A stretch of 64,000 nucleotides of DNA. Origin: Terriglobia bacterium (GTDB lineage: Bacteria > Acidobacteriota > Terriglobia > Terriglobales > Acidobacteriaceae). The position numbers were made by a program, and so were the translations under genes. This document shows positions 62,487 through 64,000 of this stretch, one piece after another. The notes under the pieces are model-generated. The model made no database searches. It was not told the DNA's origin and saw nothing but the letters and a program-made list of their open reading frames with translations. The first letter of the stretch is position 1, and each line of letters begins with the position of its first letter. The stretch lies in NCBI GenBank assembly GCA_020073565.1, contig JAIQEY010000032.1, positions 1 through 64,000 on the forward strand, given 5' to 3'.

Positions 62487-63860
62487 ATGACGCAGACCAG
62501 GCAGCTTTTTGGGACCGACGGAATTCGCGGAGTGGCGGGAGAATATCCGCTCACCCGCGACAGTGTTTACCTGATTGGACGCGCTTTAGGCCACGATCTT
62601 GCGCGAATGAACACAAGAGCACGGGCGGTCATTGGACAGGATACGCGCACATCCAGCGCCTGGATTGCCGACCGGCTGTGGCAGGGTCTAGCGACCGTCG
62701 GAGTCGTAGTGCGCAGCGCCGGGGTTATTACCACGCCGGGCGTTGCCTACCTGGCGCGCTCGCAAAAGTTTGATGCGGGCGTAGTGATTTCCGCGTCGCA
62801 CAATCCGTGGACCGACAACGGCATCAAGGTTTTCTCCGGCGACGGGTACAAGCTGCCCGATGCGCACGAGTTGGCCATCGAGCAGGAGATCTTTTCGCTG
62901 TTGAACGATGCGGTCGCGGTACCGGTTGATTCGCCTCAGGCGATGGCCAGTCTGCCGGGCGAGGCTGATCTGAGGCAGGCGTATGTCCAGTGGCTTGCGG
63001 GCAGCGTCGGCACGGACTTGAGCCGCCTGCGGGTCGCGGTTGATTGCGCTAATGGCGCCGCCGCGGCTGAGGCGCCGGAGCTGTTTCGTGCGCTCAAAAT
63101 CGAAACCGCTTTCCTGCACTGCTCGCCGGACGGCCAGAACATCAATGAGAGTTGCGGCGCACTCCATCCGGAGACCGTGGCGCGGTTCGTTTCGGAAAAC
63201 CAAGCCAAGTTTGATCTGGGCGTGACCTTTGACGGCGATGCAGACCGGGCTCTGTTCTCCGACGCCGAAGGAAGGGTGGTCAATGGCGACGCAGTTCTGC
63301 TTCTGGCTGCGCGTGAAATGCAGTCGCGCGGCACGCTCGCCAATGCGACGGTGGTCGCCACGACGATGTCGAATATGGGGTTGGAACTGGCGCTGAAGCG
63401 TTCCGGCATTCGCATGTTGCGCGCCAATGTCGGCGACAAGTATGTGCTGGAAGAAATGCAACGGGCGGGGGCCACTCTCGGCGGCGAACAATCAGGTCAT
63501 ATTCTATTTCGCGACGGAGAGGCGACCACCGGCGACGGTCTGCTGACTGCCCTGCGGGTAATGGAGATCATGGTTCGCTCGGGCAAGTCACTGGCGGAAC
63601 TGGTGGGCGATCTGAAGGTATTTCCGCAGGTAATTCGGAATGTGCGTGTCCGAGAGAGAACTCCCTTTGCTCAGATCCCGGCGGTGCAGACGGCAATTCG
63701 TGACGCCGAGCGGGAACTCGACGGCGTTGGCCGGGTGGTCGTGCGCTATTCGGGCACCGAAGCTCTCGCCCGGGTGATGATTGAAGCGGAGTCGAAAGAA
63801 CGGATGGATCGGCTGGCCGAGTCGATTGTGGGCGCGATCCGAACGGCTCTGGGCGCATAG
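62487..63860 (+). CDS. glmM: Phosphoglucosamine mutase
   Basis: A 457-residue enzyme converting glucosamine-6-phosphate to glucosamine-1-phosphate for UDP-GlcNAc, hence peptidoglycan and lipopolysaccharide. N-terminus RQLFGTDGIRGVAGEYPLTR, phosphoserine loop ISASHNP at 101-107 (active Ser104), metal loop TFDGDADRALFSD near 248-260, substrate loop GGEQSGHILFRD near 333-344 and phosphate-binding VVRYSGTEALARVMIE near 414-430. It closes the cdaA-cdaR-glmM operon. The ATG at 62487 follows the repeat directly and no clear ribosome site is seen. Confidence 0.96.
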   Translation: MTQTRQLFGTDGIRGVAGEYPLTRDSVYLIGRALGHDLARMNTRARAVIGQDTRTSSAWIADRLWQGLATVGVVVRSAGVITTPGVAYLARSQKFDAGVVISASHNPWTDNGIKVFSGDGYKLPDAHELAIEQEIFSLLNDAVAVPVDSPQAMASLPGEADLRQAYVQWLAGSVGTDLSRLRVAVDCANGAAAAEAPELFRALKIETAFLHCSPDGQNINESCGALHPETVARFVSENQAKFDLGVTFDGDADRALFSDAEGRVVNGDAVLLLAAREMQSRGTLANATVVATTMSNMGLELALKRSGIRMLRANVGDKYVLEEMQRAGATLGGEQSGHILFRDGEATTGDGLLTALRVMEIMVRSGKSLAELVGDLKVFPQVIRNVRVRERTPFAQIPAVQTAIRDAERELDGVGRVVVRYSGTEALARVMIEAESKERMDRLAESIVGAIRTALGA

Positions 63861-63872
63861 CGTTGCTGCCTC

Positions 63873-63955
63873 CTCTGCGAGGGCGAGGGCCCCTTCGGCA
63901 GGCTCAGGGCAGGCTCTCGCGACAGCAGTCAAGGTGCCGGCGCTACGTTCGGCCT
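63873..63955. repeat. Repeat region after glmM
   Basis: Contains GGCAGGCTCAGGGCAGGCTC and AAGGTGCCGGCGCTACGTTC. The latter matches the end of the repeat at 41911-42012; the former resembles part of 59025-59076. The remaining 45 bases to the window end show no feature. Confidence 0.6.
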
Positions 63956-64000
63956 CACCCTTCGGCAACCCCCTTCTACTTCCAAAAGCACGTCCATTCG

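Overview
The window (64 kb, high GC) reads as a chromosomal segment of an Acidobacteriota, probably class Terriglobia near Koribacter. The grounds are gene style and order rather than a database match: carboxypeptidase-regulatory TonB-dependent receptors, a DUF4388 response regulator, DUF4097, PEGA, HAF-repeat and TPR secreted proteins, diderm envelope genes (ExbD, TonB C-terminal domains, an outer-membrane barrel), and very many short palindromic repeats between genes. No phage, plasmid or CRISPR locus is visible. Most genes are housekeeping.

Layout. 1-5.5 kb: start of an ATP-dependent DNA ligase, DUF1385 protein, prfA, prmC, and a BlaI/MecI repressor with an M56 peptidase. 5.6-12 kb: TonB-dependent receptor, then purF and purL on the minus strand, and a decayed glycosyltransferase. 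12-21 kb: unknown RNase H-like protein, selB, an AhpD-like protein, trmFO, membrane and TPR proteins, a lipid kinase. 21-27 kb: a poorer region of small or unknown genes, including a HAF-repeat gene interrupted by an in-frame TAG. 27-31 kb: VTT membrane protein, mogA, response regulator, moaC and moeA (molybdenum cofactor). 31-36 kb: Ig-like membrane-anchored protein, PilT-like ATPase, secreted TPR protein. 36-38 kb: queC, queE, queD (7-deazaguanine). 38-45 kb: acetyltransferase, then an envelope cluster: ECF sigma factor, zinc-finger/HEAT anti-sigma factor, DUF4097 protein, twin-PDZ protein and a receiver-like/TonB fusion. 44-48 kb: cytochrome c, orphan E1-beta subunit, PEGA protein, ispE, tRNA-Gln. 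48-54.5 kb: prs, rplY, pth, rpsF, rpsR, rplI and a Rad3/DinG-type helicase. 54.6-64 kb: der, TonB C-terminal protein, exbD, outer-membrane protein, a small MITE-like element, acetyltransferase, DUF2905, xseA and the cdaA-cdaR-glmM operon (c-di-AMP synthesis coupled to cell-wall precursor synthesis).

The most striking feature is the repeats. At least a dozen families of short inverted repeats occupy the gaps between housekeeping genes, several starting exactly at stop codons and some supplying the stop codon itself (selB, AhpD-like, mogA, ispE, pth). Members of four of these families also lie in frame inside conserved proteins: moeA (a complete 75-bp palindrome, exactly 25 codons), trmFO, prmC, purL, der, the DinG-like helicase and probably ispE. 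This resembles the protein-coding palindromic elements of Rickettsia. It is my candidate for the undescribed system in this window.
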